A stretch of 64,000 nucleotides of DNA from Icerya purchasi (lineage: Eukaryota; Arthropoda; Insecta; Hemiptera; Monophlebidae). Made by a program: the position numbers and the translations under genes. Within the stretch, counting starts at the first letter, position 1. Each line of letters begins with the position of its first letter. The notes under the pieces are model-generated. The model did not search any database and was not told where the DNA came from. It was given only the letters and a program-made list of their open reading frames with translations. The stretch covers positions 535,278,315 to 535,342,314 of the forward strand of contig CM077115.1 in the NCBI GenBank assembly GCA_039619475.1, in the 5' to 3' direction. Below are positions 10,094 through 19,484 of the stretch, piece after piece.

Positions 10094-10973
10094 CGTAAGG
10101 AACCAAGTTATTGGCCATCAACCTGGGGAATAAAATGGAAGAGTGAAGAGAGGAGAGTAAGAAGAGAAGAAAAAACTTAGAAGGCTGAAGCAGTAGTAGA
10201 GGAAGATTAGGACAAGAGGAAATGAGAAAAGGGAGAAGGTGTTCGCCACAGAATAACGCAACTGAGGAAAGATTTATGGGAAGTGTAGGCAAAGGTGAGA
10301 AGATCCACCGCTCGAGTAAATTATAATGAGGCCGGTGTCGCAGAAGAATATTACAATAGACATGCCAGTAGGCATAATATAACAGCACCCATCGCTCAAA
10401 GCAATCATTGCGTCTGGGACCTTGTATGCTATCAACCAACTTAATTAAAAGAGGCAAGCAACACCAAAGGAACGTTGTGTAAAATTTTAGAAAAGGAACA
10501 AGAAGCTTCCATCGCTCAAATAAATCCTTGCGAATGGGTCCTGGAATGCTATCAACCAACCTAGTTAAAGGAGGCAAGCAACACCCAAGGAACGCTAAGA
10601 GAAAATTATAAAAGGAAATAAAAATAGAAAGCTCCCATCGCTCAAATAAATCCTTGCAAATGGGTCCTGGTATGCTATCAACCAACCTAGTTAAAGGAGG
10701 CAAGCAACACCGAAGGAACGCTAGAAAAAAGTTGACAAGAAAGACGTAGGGTAAAAAATATAACTTATTATGTGTGAACAGCCGAGAAAGCGGCAAGCGA
10801 TGAGGCGCACTATGAAAAATTGCGTTGAGACTGAGGTGAATGAAGAAATCAATAGCATCATTTAAGAGGATAAAAATAGAAACAGAAAGACAAAAGGAGG
10901 AGCAAACCGTATAATGGACTGGAAGAAGTGGAAGTACTTCTGCTTCAATATCTATGATTGTAAAATCTGACAT
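10077..10973 (-). CDS. Extra ORF between ORF1 and ORF2 with LFERW tandem repeats
   Basis: A 298-residue frame fills the gap between ORF1 and ORF2, overlapping the end of ORF1 by 22 nt and the start of ORF2 by 17 nt, in a different frame from both. Its middle consists of repeats: CCLPPLTRLVDSIPGPI followed by RKDLFERW, with four FERW/LERW endings in all. Spacings of 84, 120 and 126 nt between these endings are all multiples of three, so repeat indels kept the frame. It is rich in Leu, Phe and Ser, with no conserved domain I recognise. This strand is pyrimidine-rich, which lowers stop frequency, so the frame could be open by chance. Function unknown. Confidence 0.5.
   Translation of the reverse strand: MSDFTIIDIEAEVLPLLPVHYTVCSSFCLSVSIFILLNDAIDFFIHLSLNAIFHSAPHRLPLSRLFTHNKLYFLPYVFLVNFFLAFLRCCLPPLTRLVDSIPGPICKDLFERWELSIFISFYNFLLAFLGCCLPPLTRLVDSIPGPIRKDLFERWKLLVPFLKFYTTFLWCCLPLLIKLVDSIQGPRRNDCFERWVLLYYAYWHVYCNILLRHRPHYNLLERWIFSPLPTLPINLSSVALFCGEHLLPFLISSCPNLPLLLLQPSKFFLLFLLSSLHSSILFPRLMANNLVPYDVSET
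10306..10735 (-). repeat. 120-126 bp tandem repeats inside the LINE
   Basis: Three well-matched units and one partial unit share the words ATCGCTCAAA (plus-strand positions 10391, 10511 and 10637; a variant near 10307), TATGCTATCAACCAAC and GAGGCAAGCAACACC. They lie in the ORF1-ORF2 interval and encode the repeats of the extra ORF. Confidence 0.85.
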
Positions 10974-12202
10974 AAAGCCTCTAATTTATCTTCTAAATTG
11001 GGAATGTCCGGTCTGCCAAGGGCGGTTCGTAGTGTAGCAGCTATAGGGTTGAAAGGAGGACGAGGGGCGGAGTCACTGAAGGAAACATTATTAGTTGCTG
11101 GAGCCTTTACATTGTTGACGAGAACAGAGGGAGATACTGTAGGGGGATTGGAGACCTTCGGAGCACTATAACGATAACCTTTAGTGCCAGCATTGAGCGT
11201 TAAACTTGAATAATATTTGTTCAAGGGATTAGGAGACGCAGAGTTGGAAAAGTGCCTTTGCGTAGGAAGCCTGATATAGGAGGAAGACGAACTGCTGGAG
11301 CCTTTCTGACGTTTCCTCTTAGGGATGGCAGGAGAGGAATTCGCCAAAGCGGGGAAGTTTGAAGAATTTGAAATTTCGGCAAAAGAAAAGGCTGGAGACA
11401 CTAACTTGGCTCGGCAGATATTTTTTGCCTCGGAATATGAGACATTTTGTAAGCTAATTATTTTTTGAATTTTGACTTGTTCTTTAAAGACTTGACAGTT
11501 GGGGTCCAAAGCGGAATGATTCTCTCCACAGTGGACGCAAAGATAGGAAGAATGCCTACTTTGTTGCGTAACGGTGCATTCCGAAGATGAATGACCACTC
11601 GCACACAAAGAACAAATGGTTTTGCTACGACAAGAAGCGCTGAAGTGCCCAAAGCGAAGGCAATTGCGGCACAATTTGGGTCTACGGATCAAAGGCTCAA
11701 CCTTAACACGATAAGAATCATAGAAGCAGATGTGGGAAGGAAGGAAGGAGCCCTGAAACTTAACTTCTATTACGGGAATAGGAGTAAAGGAATTATCTTT
11801 ATCGAGGGACCTTTTCTGCAACCTACGAATACTAGAGATGGGTACCTCCGATGAACAATTGGACAATAGTTCGTCAACAGAAATATTGGACGGAACGTCA
11901 CAGACTACACCAAGTCGAAATAGCAGAGATTGCGGGATGAATGATCGAATTTTTAATTCTTTGCGTAATTCGTCCGAAAGGATGAAATTGTTGGCTTCGA
12001 TAACAGACGTGAAAATTAATTTTACCAAGTTTTTTCCTGACCTAGAAATGGAGGAGAGACCATTAATTTTTCTACAAAACATTCTGGCCAAAGACATGGG
12101 GTGGAGATAGGCAATATTCTTGTCTTCCAGGCTCTCAACAAGAACAACGATCTGGCCTTCGTAGTTGTTTGGAAATACGTTTAAAGAGGAGGTAGCCTTC
12201 AT
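10952..12202 (-). CDS. ORF1: CCHC zinc-knuckle RNA-binding protein of I-type LINE
   Basis: ORF1 encodes the nucleic-acid-binding protein that packages LINE RNA. The open frame extends to 12358, but the first residues there translate the poly(A) tail of the neighbouring copy as a run of Lys, so I place the start at the Met at 12202 (about 416 residues). Residues 1-170 form a domain with a hydrophobic LVKLIFTSVIEANNF stretch, as expected for an RRM-like fold. Three zinc knuckles follow at 11671-11495: C-x2-C-x4-H-x4-C, C-x2-C-x3-H-x4-C and C-x2-C-x3-H-x6-C. The tail is Ser/Pro/Lys-rich. The stop overlaps the next ORF. No internal lesion is visible. Confidence 0.87.
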   Translation of the reverse strand: MKATSSLNVFPNNYEGQIVVLVESLEDKNIAYLHPMSLARMFCRKINGLSSISRSGKNLVKLIFTSVIEANNFILSDELRKELKIRSFIPQSLLFRLGVVCDVPSNISVDELLSNCSSEVPISSIRRLQKRSLDKDNSFTPIPVIEVKFQGSFLPSHICFYDSYRVKVEPLIRRPKLCRNCLRFGHFSASCRSKTICSLCASGHSSSECTVTQQSRHSSYLCVHCGENHSALDPNCQVFKEQVKIQKIISLQNVSYSEAKNICRAKLVSPAFSFAEISNSSNFPALANSSPAIPKRKRQKGSSSSSSSYIRLPTQRHFSNSASPNPLNKYYSSLTLNAGTKGYRYSAPKVSNPPTVSPSVLVNNVKAPATNNVSFSDSAPRPPFNPIAATLRTALGRPDIPNLEDKLEALCQILQS

Positions 12203-12242
12203 TCGATTATCGGTATTTAGACGGAATGTTATGTACAGATGA

Positions 12243-12279
12243 AGTGTCCGTGACTGTTTGTTCAACAGTCGGGGACACT
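12243..12279 (-). promoter_or_regulatory. Stem-loop in the LINE 5' leader
   Basis: AGTGTCCGTGACTGTT (12243-12258) and AACAGTCGGGGACACT (12264-12279) pair as two 7-bp helices around a 2-nt internal mismatch, with a 5-nt loop. It lies 41 nt upstream of the ORF1 start on the minus strand. The role is unknown; an RNA structure in the leader is an inference. Confidence 0.6.
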
Positions 12280-12375
12280 GTCTGCGAGTTATTATTTTTT
12301 TTTTTTTTTTTTTTTTTTTAATTGGGCTCGTCAACCGAGGACCTTTACCCAGAAACAATTAAGGGAAAACGAAAG

Positions 12376-13440
12376 TTATACAGTGAGGCGATCAGCTATC
12401 GCTAATAAGAAGGAAACAATGGAGGGGATAATAAGTGTAGAAGGAAAAGACAGGATATAACGAGCACAAAAAGGAGCAGGAAGCCCCAGCCCAAGCAAGT
12501 GGGAATATAGAGCCGAGCGCTCCACCGAAAGAGCAGAGCACTCAAAGAACACGTGATCGGTGTCACAGACAACCGCATCGTTTGAATGGAGAGGACAACA
12601 TGGGGAAGAGGTCAACGAGAGGAGAAAGCGTGAGGAAGGTAGCAAGGAATGGTCTAAGCGCAAACGCACAATGGAGACAACAACAGAGCGAGGAAGTGAA
12701 GGAAACAGAAGGAACCAAGGATTTGAAGGAAGATTAGGCTGAACTGACAGATAAAAGGAGCGACAATTAGAAAAGGAGGAAGGGTACATATTCGACCAAA
12801 ATCTGAGATGGAAATGTTTACACAAAGGCAAGAGATTAGAGGATGAGATTTTTTTGAAGAAGAATGTAGAAGAAGAAGCAGCAACCCGAGCCAAAGAATC
12901 AGCCTTCTCATTACCTGAGATGCCAGAATGACCAGGAACCCACAGCAAGTCAACATGGATTCCATGGAGAGAAGAGAGAGTCCAAATGAGAGAACGTATG
13001 CGGAGAATAGAAAAATCACAGGAATGATTAGGAAGAGGAGAAGAGATGGCTTGAAGAGCACTCATGGAGTCGGATATGATCAGAAACTGGGAAGAAAGAC
13101 GATTGGAGGAGATAAAAACAATGGAACGTAAAATAGCCATTAGCTCGGCTGTAAATATGGAGCAGAAAGAAGGAAGATAGAAGGATTCAGAGAAGTTATA
13201 GTCTGGAAGAATAAAAGAAGCACCAACCCCATCAGGCCCCTTAGAACCATCAGTGAAAATGGTAACATGAGAAGGGAAGAGAGAATTGACAATACTGTGG
13301 AATTCCCGTTTAATTACATCTGGAGGGAGAGATTTTGCAAGTGTAGGCGAAATAAATACTCTGGGAGGATGGCAGAGATCGCTGAAGTTAAAGGAAAAAT
13401 AAGGCAGACTATTAAAGGAAATTGTATACGGCCAAAATGA
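12376..13440 (-). pseudogene. ORF2 C-terminal part with intact RNase H domain
   Basis: One continuous frame carries a complete RNase H: TIFTDGSKGPDGVG (Asp), IFTAELMAIL (Glu), FLIISDSMSALQ (Asp) and LLWVPGHSGISGNEKADSLA (last Asp). After it come the Cys/His region (CCPLHSNDAVVCDTDHVFFE) and a C-terminus with RYILSFPSTLIIPSIV. No endonuclease or RT precedes it; the frame begins at the deletion junction with SSFWPYTISFNSLPYFSF, which aligns with the pre-RNase H region of the full LINE. The first in-frame Met (13140) lies inside RNase H, so it would lack the first catalytic Asp unless translation begins upstream. Non-functional as an independent gene on current evidence. Confidence 0.8.
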
Positions 13441-13441
13441 A

Positions 13442-13603
13442 CTAAGGAGCAGCAGTGGAAACAGATTTAGAAGAAGACGGTGAAGAATGATTAACAGATG
13501 ATTTAATTTTATTCGATGATTTTGTTACATCGGAAGCAGTTTTAGTAGAAGAGCGGGAATTAGTCGGGGGAGGCTTACCTCCCCCGTCGGACGCGTCTGG
13601 CAT
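13442..13603 (-). pseudogene. ORF1 N-terminal fragment of the deleted LINE
   Basis: A 53-residue frame starts MPDASDGGGKPPPTNSRSS and is rich in Ser, Thr, Lys and Pro, as LINE ORF1 N-termini often are. It ends at a TAG right at the deletion junction and is in a different frame from the RNase H that follows. Identification as ORF1 is by position and composition only. Its GC-rich start can fold (see the hairpin at 13566-13585). Confidence 0.5.
13566..13585 (-). promoter_or_regulatory. GC-rich hairpin at the start of the deleted LINE ORF1
   Basis: GGGGGAGG and CCTCCCCC form a perfect 8-bp stem around CTTA, about 20 nt inside the 53-codon frame. It stands out in AT-rich surroundings. Role unknown. 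Confidence 0.55.
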
Positions 13604-13644
13604 TGAATTTAGCAACTGAGAGGAAAGTTAACGATTAGCGATAT

Positions 13645-14990
13645 CAGCGATGAAGCTAATACTACTAATAATAATAAAAGTAAAAACTGATAAGAATAAT
13701 AATACGAATCCGCTTTATCGATAAAATAAAATAGACGAAATTATATGCAATAGAGGTAAAATGAACGATCTCACCGATAAAATCAGCAAATATACGAACG
13801 CAGCACAGATAAACCACTTTCAATAAAATAACGACAAATCTCCTAAATTCTTTTCGAAATTGAGTTTACATTCTGGACAGATTTCTGAATTCTTTAATAA
13901 ACCGGTTTAATAATTAGCGATAAATGATAACACAACTACTTACTGGCGACACTTACCAATTTACCTAATAGTAGGGGTACTGAAATTCGGTGGTTATGGT
14001 TAAGTTTGCCTTTTGAAGACAACGGTAATGGATAGGCAAACCGGGCGAGTTGAAGAAATCGAAAGACGTAACTCATGTAAGTGCGAACAGTGTTCAGTGG
14101 CAAAAAGAAATAAATCGATTTCACTTAATTTTAATTTAGAGCGAATGCTGAAAATGGATATGTTCAAAGATTTAGCGGAATATGAATGTTTGTCTTGATT
14201 TCTTTTTTAATCTCTTGGTAGGATTTTTTAAAAATCAATAGCCATATATCTGTCGCGGTACTGTGTTAACCGTTGACACACTTGTTTCCATTTTGTTACT
14301 AAAAATTAAATATTGATTTTTACATATATTGCACATTCAAGGCCTTTCGTGTAACGTTCTCAGTTTGAAACAAGATATTTTGCATAGTCCGTTGCGTGAA
14401 GCATCGTTTAATGAACATAATACAGACCTAGGTAATTTTTTCGCGTCACTTCATATATTTTGATTCAGAACTTTTAGGTTAGTGCCGGAACGGTTTATTA
14501 TTAATTATAATTAGTTTGAAATTTTTTTGTAATTTGTTTTAACTCTATAGCTAATATACGTATACTGTATATGTACTTGCTGTGTAAGTTAATGGTGGCA
14601 AAGGAAGCCATATAACATCTAAAGATTGTACTTAACATTTAGTGTAAATGAAATTTGCTACTTTATACAACACGTAACTGGTTTTATTAGATTTTGCATC
14701 TACTGATATACTGAATATGTTTTATAATGAAAAAAAAAAACAAAACAATTTATCACCCCTAAAAAGTAATTGATTACTGTTGTATTTACAATATTAGGTT
14801 ATCGCTTGTGTACAAAAACAAGCTATTCTGAATTTAAAACGGATGATAGGATTATTTATTTTATTTATTTTGGATTAATTTATCGAAAATACATATATTA
14901 ATCGCGCGATCTGCTGAGGTTAAAACCCAAAAAGTTTACATATAAACATATAAATTATAGAAGTGGTAAACAAAAAATCATTGAATCTAC
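13645..14990. other. No gene recognised
   Basis: AT-rich DNA with an A run near 14730. No convincing coding frame, repeat or RNA gene. Confidence 0.4.
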
Positions 14991-14994
14991 CAAA

Positions 14995-15110
14995 AGGAAT
15001 CTATTTATTAGCTGGTCATGAAAATGCCGAAGAAAACACGATTTAATGGATAAAGCGGTTAAACACAGTTCAAATATTTCCAAACAACAAATATTGAAGT
15101 CCCGTTCCCC
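14995..15110 (+). pseudogene. Possible RNase H scrap
   Basis: Frames here contain GHENAEEN and then, after a shift, MDKAVKHSSN, which recalls the 'GH-x5-N-E-x-A-D-K-A-A-K' end of LINE RNase H. The match is short and frameshifted, so confidence is low. Confidence 0.3.
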
Positions 15111-15284
15111 AATGATAATACAAAATCTTCACTAATTAATCGATATGGTAGAATATCAGTTTTATTCAATTTCAGCACGAAGGCGCATATGGCATTTTAC
15201 ATTCGCGACTATATAGATGTTTCTACTTCGGAACAGTGCTCCAAAAGCTGTTTTTAAGAACATAAAAACGAATCATCTAAAAGA

Positions 15285-15400
15285 TGAAAGGAGCTGGCCC
15301 ACCTGATCCTCTTAAGAGTACATTACGAAAAGCTTAATTCGATAGTATCTGCCATACATTATATCAACCATATGCGGGATACTCAATGTATTATTTTTCA
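15285..15400 (+). mobile_element. SINE family A 3' fragment
   Basis: GAGCTGGCCCACCTGATCC, AGTACATTACGAAAAGCTTA and following text match the 3' half of the better SINE copies (for example 38.9-39.0 kb), with several changes. Confidence 0.5.
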
Positions 15401-16230
15401 TGGCTGATTTTAAGTACCGAATTTTAATTAAAAAACTTGTACCAAAATCCTGAAAGATCGGAACACTTTGCATAGTAGTGTTTAACGCAATGGTATAATA
15501 TTTTTTGAGAATCTGTTAAATATGGCGTAGAGTGATTGATATGAAATCCAAATTGAAAATTAGCAGAAAGATTATTAACAGCAATAATCTTAAAAATTTG
15601 ATCTTGAACGAGTATTTAAAATAATATTTTTACAAGAAAATTACTCCTTGTCATAAACGGCATTGCCATTTGGCAACGCTGGGATAATACATCGCCAACT
15701 ATTCCGTGAAATACGTTTATGAAGAAAAACGTTTATATTTTTACATTAAAGAAAATAAGCCGTTTGGTTTACACATGGTCTGTATTTTGATGGATAAACA
15801 CAGTGTACATTTACTTGCTTTTGTAATTCATTAAACGACTGATTCCTTCAAATTTTACAGATACTATCTGGTAATCAGTAAACAGATTGTTACATTCATT
15901 TCTTTATTGTTTCTTCCGTGTTAACTTATCTTTTTTCGATGCTTATTTTTTTTTAAAAGACAGATTTTTGATTTTTATTACGACGATATTCTCTTTTTTT
16001 TTTTAAAGCACTTGCGACTACGGCCGGAGGGACGAGCTCCTCAGTTTCTGTTTTCTAAAATGAGATTTGTAAATTTAGCTACTTTGAGGAATTTGTATTA
16101 TTTGAAATTTCAGTTACTTTGTAGATCGCATAGTAAGTAAACTAAGTATCCGACATGTCGTTGATACATTGCGGATCAAGTTCTTTTCGTATTGTACTTT
16201 TAAGAGGGTCAGGTGGGGATCTAGAAAGGA
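15401..16230. other. No gene recognised
   Basis: AT-rich DNA without a recognisable feature. Confidence 0.4.
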
Positions 16231-16231
16231 A

Positions 16232-16425
16232 ATTTTTAGCCAGCTCCTTTCTTTTTTTGATGATCCGCTTTTACTTTCATAGATTTCTCCGGTATAGTCA
16301 ATGTTCGATTTCAGATATCAGCTGTATATATCTGGGAACAGCGAATTTACGAGACAGATGTTGGACTGGTAACAACTTCACTTTGGTAGTCAAGCACATT
16401 ACTAAAACTACCAGAGCGCCGTCAC
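16232..16425 (-). mobile_element. Degraded SINE family A copy
   Basis: CCAGCTCCTTTCTTTTTTTG, CCGCTTTTACTTTCATAGA, TTTCTCCGGTATAGTCAATG and TCGATTTCAGAT are reverse-complement matches to the SINE body. The tRNA-like head is badly worn. Confidence 0.5.
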
Positions 16426-16429
16426 TAGA

Positions 16430-18275
16430 TCTAGATTATGTAGACGTTATATAATAGTGAGAGTTATGTAGGGATCATGAGAATTTATGAACAGTTTGGG
16501 GAGCATTGTTCTGAAGTGGAACCACCTGTGCGCTATGTTCGCGTATGTAAAATATGTGTCTTTGTGCTCGAATTGAATGAAACTGATATTCTGCTGTATA
16601 TTCCGCCATATCGATTTGTGGATGTCACGCCATTTTTATACTTGAATTTTGATTTAATGGAGATTTTGTCGGAAATATTTGATTAACATTAAATTGTGTT
16701 CTCTTTGATATTTTCGTGGTCAACTAGTAAGTATAGATTCTACTTGGCAGATTCTATGATTTTTTGTTTATAGATTCTGTAATTTTTTGTCCTGGGTGTT
16801 TTGAATCGGATCATAATATTGCTGTGTACTGGTGTGCCATATTAAGTCTAGTATACAATTCTGTTCTGTGCGACTGAGTACCTTTGCAATAAATCTGCTC
16901 GCCATTTCTTGGTTTAATTATGTTTCGATATTGCCTGTAGAATAGAAACCGCAATTAGCATACCCGAAGGTCAAATCCACAGCATCATTGCCACTCGCAA
17001 TGAGGCAAGAGAGTAAATTTTGCCTTATAATGAAAAATTTGTTTGTGCATAGGTGAAGGGAAATCCGGTGAAATTGGAAGATTCTTCGGGAATTCAATAT
17101 GTATGGGAGTGTTTTAGATATTCTTTTTCAAAATACTCAAGTCAGTCTTCTAGTGTTCGAAATAGACTCGAAATTGGTTTACGGTACGTAATGTGTTCAA
17201 TGCTGTTGAAATTGTTTAAAATACTCTATTTAGTTATACGCCAATTTTTTAACTAGTAAGCTGCTGGCTAATTTTTTAAAATCTTTTACAAGAGTGTTTG
17301 ATAGTTTCCCGATTAAATTTATTTGTGTAATCTTAAGCTATGTATGCGGTTTTCCTAGATGCCGTCTGGTGTTTTATTCCTCCGGGTATTAAACTTGCCG
17401 TGTTTATTAAAGTATTTCCTAATGCGATGTTCAGTTGATGATTACCATGATTATTATTATTATTATTCGCGTATCCAGTCTACTGTGTACGATAATTCGT
17501 CCGAAATTCTATAAATTTTGTTGAGTCCTTACCAACGTCACCGTATAAACTTCCAAGTTCATATTTGCCGCTAATGATCATATTAATGATGTCACTGTAT
17601 CAGTGAGCATCGGCTTTCGGTGATTTAATCGGAGTTAGATTAACGAAAATATGACGACTCATCACGCTTCAGGTATAGGAGTGTGTTAGTGCGATAAGAA
17701 CAGCCGTTATAAAGTTAATAAGCGATGTAGGAAATTGCGCGGAACAACAACAACCGAAACTGATCGCGGAACACGGAAACAAACGTTCGCGCAGTACACA
17801 CAAAAACCTGTTCTGCTAAAGTATGGAAACATTAAACATAACAGCTTGTCAAGAAATGCAATAATAGCTTCCAATTATTACTGTATACTTCTCTTATGCA
17901 AGCAGCTATATATTTTTCTCTAACGCGATATCGCGATATGCTCGCGCGGTCACGTTTTATTGTCTAAACATGTCAGTGCAGGTGTTTAATGCGACTTGAA
18001 CGCCATCTCGTGTCACCTAAAGCCGAACATATCGATATATCAAATTCGACTTTTTTCGATTTTTTTACAAAATTAATTTTAACTCGGAATGTGACGCAAA
18101 TGGCGAAACGTCAAATCGGTTCTTATTAGCTACTCCGGTCGCAGCTCACAACCAATCATACTGCAGGATTAACAGCTGATACTTACACGTGAGAGATTTC
18201 GTTCCTCTAGTCACGTGCGGGATTTTGCACGCATCATTCGCGTCTCCAAAACGGCACAGGCCGGCGGTTATCCAG
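16430..18275. other. No gene recognised
   Basis: Short open frames at 16477-16686 and 17053-17256 resemble nothing known to me. There is an (ATT)n run near 17450-17467. No splice or domain evidence supports a gene. Confidence 0.4.
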
Positions 18276-18279
18276 CATT

Positions 18280-18575
18280 CCAGTTCCTGTTGCGCAACAC
18301 CACAGTGCTGCAGACTCAAACGGCTCTTTTCAGACCAACGCGCCAGCATTCGCAACTATTAGCACTCTTCTCTGCAGCCTGGCCACTTTTTGGATCTTGA
18401 GCCACAGTCATTACGAATTGATACTTTTTATTCATAGTCGCTTGGTATACAGTTCCTGTCGGGCAACAGCACCGTCGTTGCTGCAGATTCATCAGTTCTT
18501 CTTGCTCCAACTATTTGATCACCAATTAATTCCTATTGGGTTTTTGGATAGTTACGAATTGATATTTCTTTCAAT
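18280..18575. repeat. Diverged tandem duplication
   Basis: GTTCCTGTTGCGCAACA (18285) and GTTCCTGTCGGGCAACA (18451), each followed by a GCTGCAGA word, and TTACGAATTGATA near 18412 and 18554 show a duplicated segment with a period of roughly 145-170 bp. Confidence 0.5.
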
Positions 18576-19241
18576 TGATCTTCTTCTTCTTCTGGGTGCC
18601 TTACGTCAATGACACATTGGCTGCTTCCAATGCTCTGCTTTTTGCTGCCTCAACTAGCTCCCCGAAACTACAAAATCCCGCCCATTCCTTTACATTGTCA
18701 ATTCACCCGCATTTTCTTCTCCCTCTTGGTCGCTTGACTTGCGTCCTGCCTTCTAATATGACTTGTAGTGGCCGATATTTTTCTCCTCGGATGATATGAC
18801 CAAAATATGCCGTTTTTCTATTCTTGATAGTATATCCCAGAGCTCTGTTTCCACGCCAGCTCTCTGGGAAGGACTTCTTTGTTTGATACCTTATCAATCC
18901 ATGGTATTTTTAGTAGGCGTCTCGGGAACCAAATTTCGGCAACTTTTAATCGATTCTCGGATTTATTTTTTATGGTCCAGGCCTCTAATCTATAAAGTAA
19001 GACTGGCCATATGTAACATTTCACAACGCGGAGTCTTGTAGCCAAGGGGAATTTAGGTAGCAATAGGGCAGTGTCAAGTTTCCTGAATACTTCCTTCGCG
19101 ATTCCACACCAAATTTTAATCTCTTCATCGCAGTCTAATTTATTATTAATCACCGATCCCAGGTACTTGAAGTGTTCTAACTGACTTCCCGTCTATGTAG
19201 AGATCTTCTTTCGGAGCTGGGGTACGGGTGACTACCATAAA
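18575..19241 (-). pseudogene. RTE-like LINE ORF2 3' part
   Basis: Minus-strand frames give LFMVVTRTPAPKEDLYIDG, RVVKCYIWPVLLYRLEAW, RRLLKIPWIDKVSNKEVL, YFGHIIRGEKYRPLQVILEG and KEWAGFCSFGELVEAAKS in the order found after the RT palm of endonuclease-RT LINEs common in insects. The 3' end is near 18575 and has a GAAGAAGAAGAAGAT tail, as RTE-type elements often do. Stops and frameshifts make it dead. At 19242 it runs into an inverted repeat that joins it to an oppositely oriented piece of the same gene. Confidence 0.7.
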
Positions 19242-19326
19242 TCATCCGCATATCTCAGATTCGTAATTATTTCGCCAGAATAAAACTTAATGGAGAAATA
19301 ATTACGAATCTGAGATATGCGGATGA
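19242..19326. repeat. 32-bp perfect inverted repeat at a LINE inversion junction
   Basis: Arms 19242-19273 and 19295-19326 are exact reverse complements (the right arm begins GAAATAATTACGAATCTGAG), separated by 21 nt. The right arm encodes the RT active-site block LRYADD. Confidence 0.9.
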
Positions 19327-19480
19327 CTCTGCAATTTTGACCGAGAACTTAAAAGATCTGCAGCGATTAATGAATAAAATCAATGAAACCGGGCAGAAAT
19401 TTGGTATCAGAATCAATGTAAATAAAACAAAATTTATGATACATATTAAAAAAAGATATTTCTTTGACTGCACAAGTTAC
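19295..19480 (+). pseudogene. RTE-like LINE RT palm fragment, inverted
   Basis: The plus strand encodes LRYADDSAILTENLKDLQRL and GIRINVNKTKFMI, the active-site block and next conserved block of the reverse transcriptase. It belongs to the same gene as the minus-strand part at 18575-19241 but in opposite orientation, as produced by twin priming during LINE integration. It covers only about 60 residues. Confidence 0.7.
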
Positions 19481-19484
19481 GAAA

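Larger units (their letters stand above)
6275..12291 (-). mobile_element. Nearly full-length I-type non-LTR retrotransposon
   Basis: A LINE of about 6 kb on the minus strand. It has a short 5' leader, ORF1 with three zinc knuckles, an extra overlapping ORF, ORF2 with endonuclease, reverse transcriptase and RNase H, a 3' UTR ending near CTGACGAACCCATAG, and a poly(A) tail (T run at 6275-6293 on the plus strand). The AP-type endonuclease plus C-terminal RNase H and a CCHC ORF1 place it in the I group. ORF1 and most of ORF2 are free of stops, and the only clear lesion is a frameshift within RNase H, so the insertion is young. Its 5' end abuts the poly(A) tail of a second related copy at 12292-13640. 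Confidence 0.88.
12292..13640 (-). mobile_element. Internally deleted I-type LINE copy
   Basis: A minus-strand relative of the full element ends in a poly(A) tail (T run 12292-12319) after a 3' UTR containing TTGACGAGCCCAATT. Its 3' part is ORF2 from just before RNase H to the end. Its 5' part looks like the beginning of a different ORF1 (53 codons, 13603-13442). Everything between ORF1 start and RNase H, roughly 4 kb by comparison with the full element, is missing. The left boundary at about 13640 is a guess. It is diverged enough from the 6.3-12.3 kb copy to be a separate subfamily. Confidence 0.7.

Noticed and set aside
12203..12358. N-terminal extension of ORF1 with a Lys run
   Set aside because: It translates the poly(A) tail and 3' UTR of the neighbouring LINE copy, so the start was moved to 12202.
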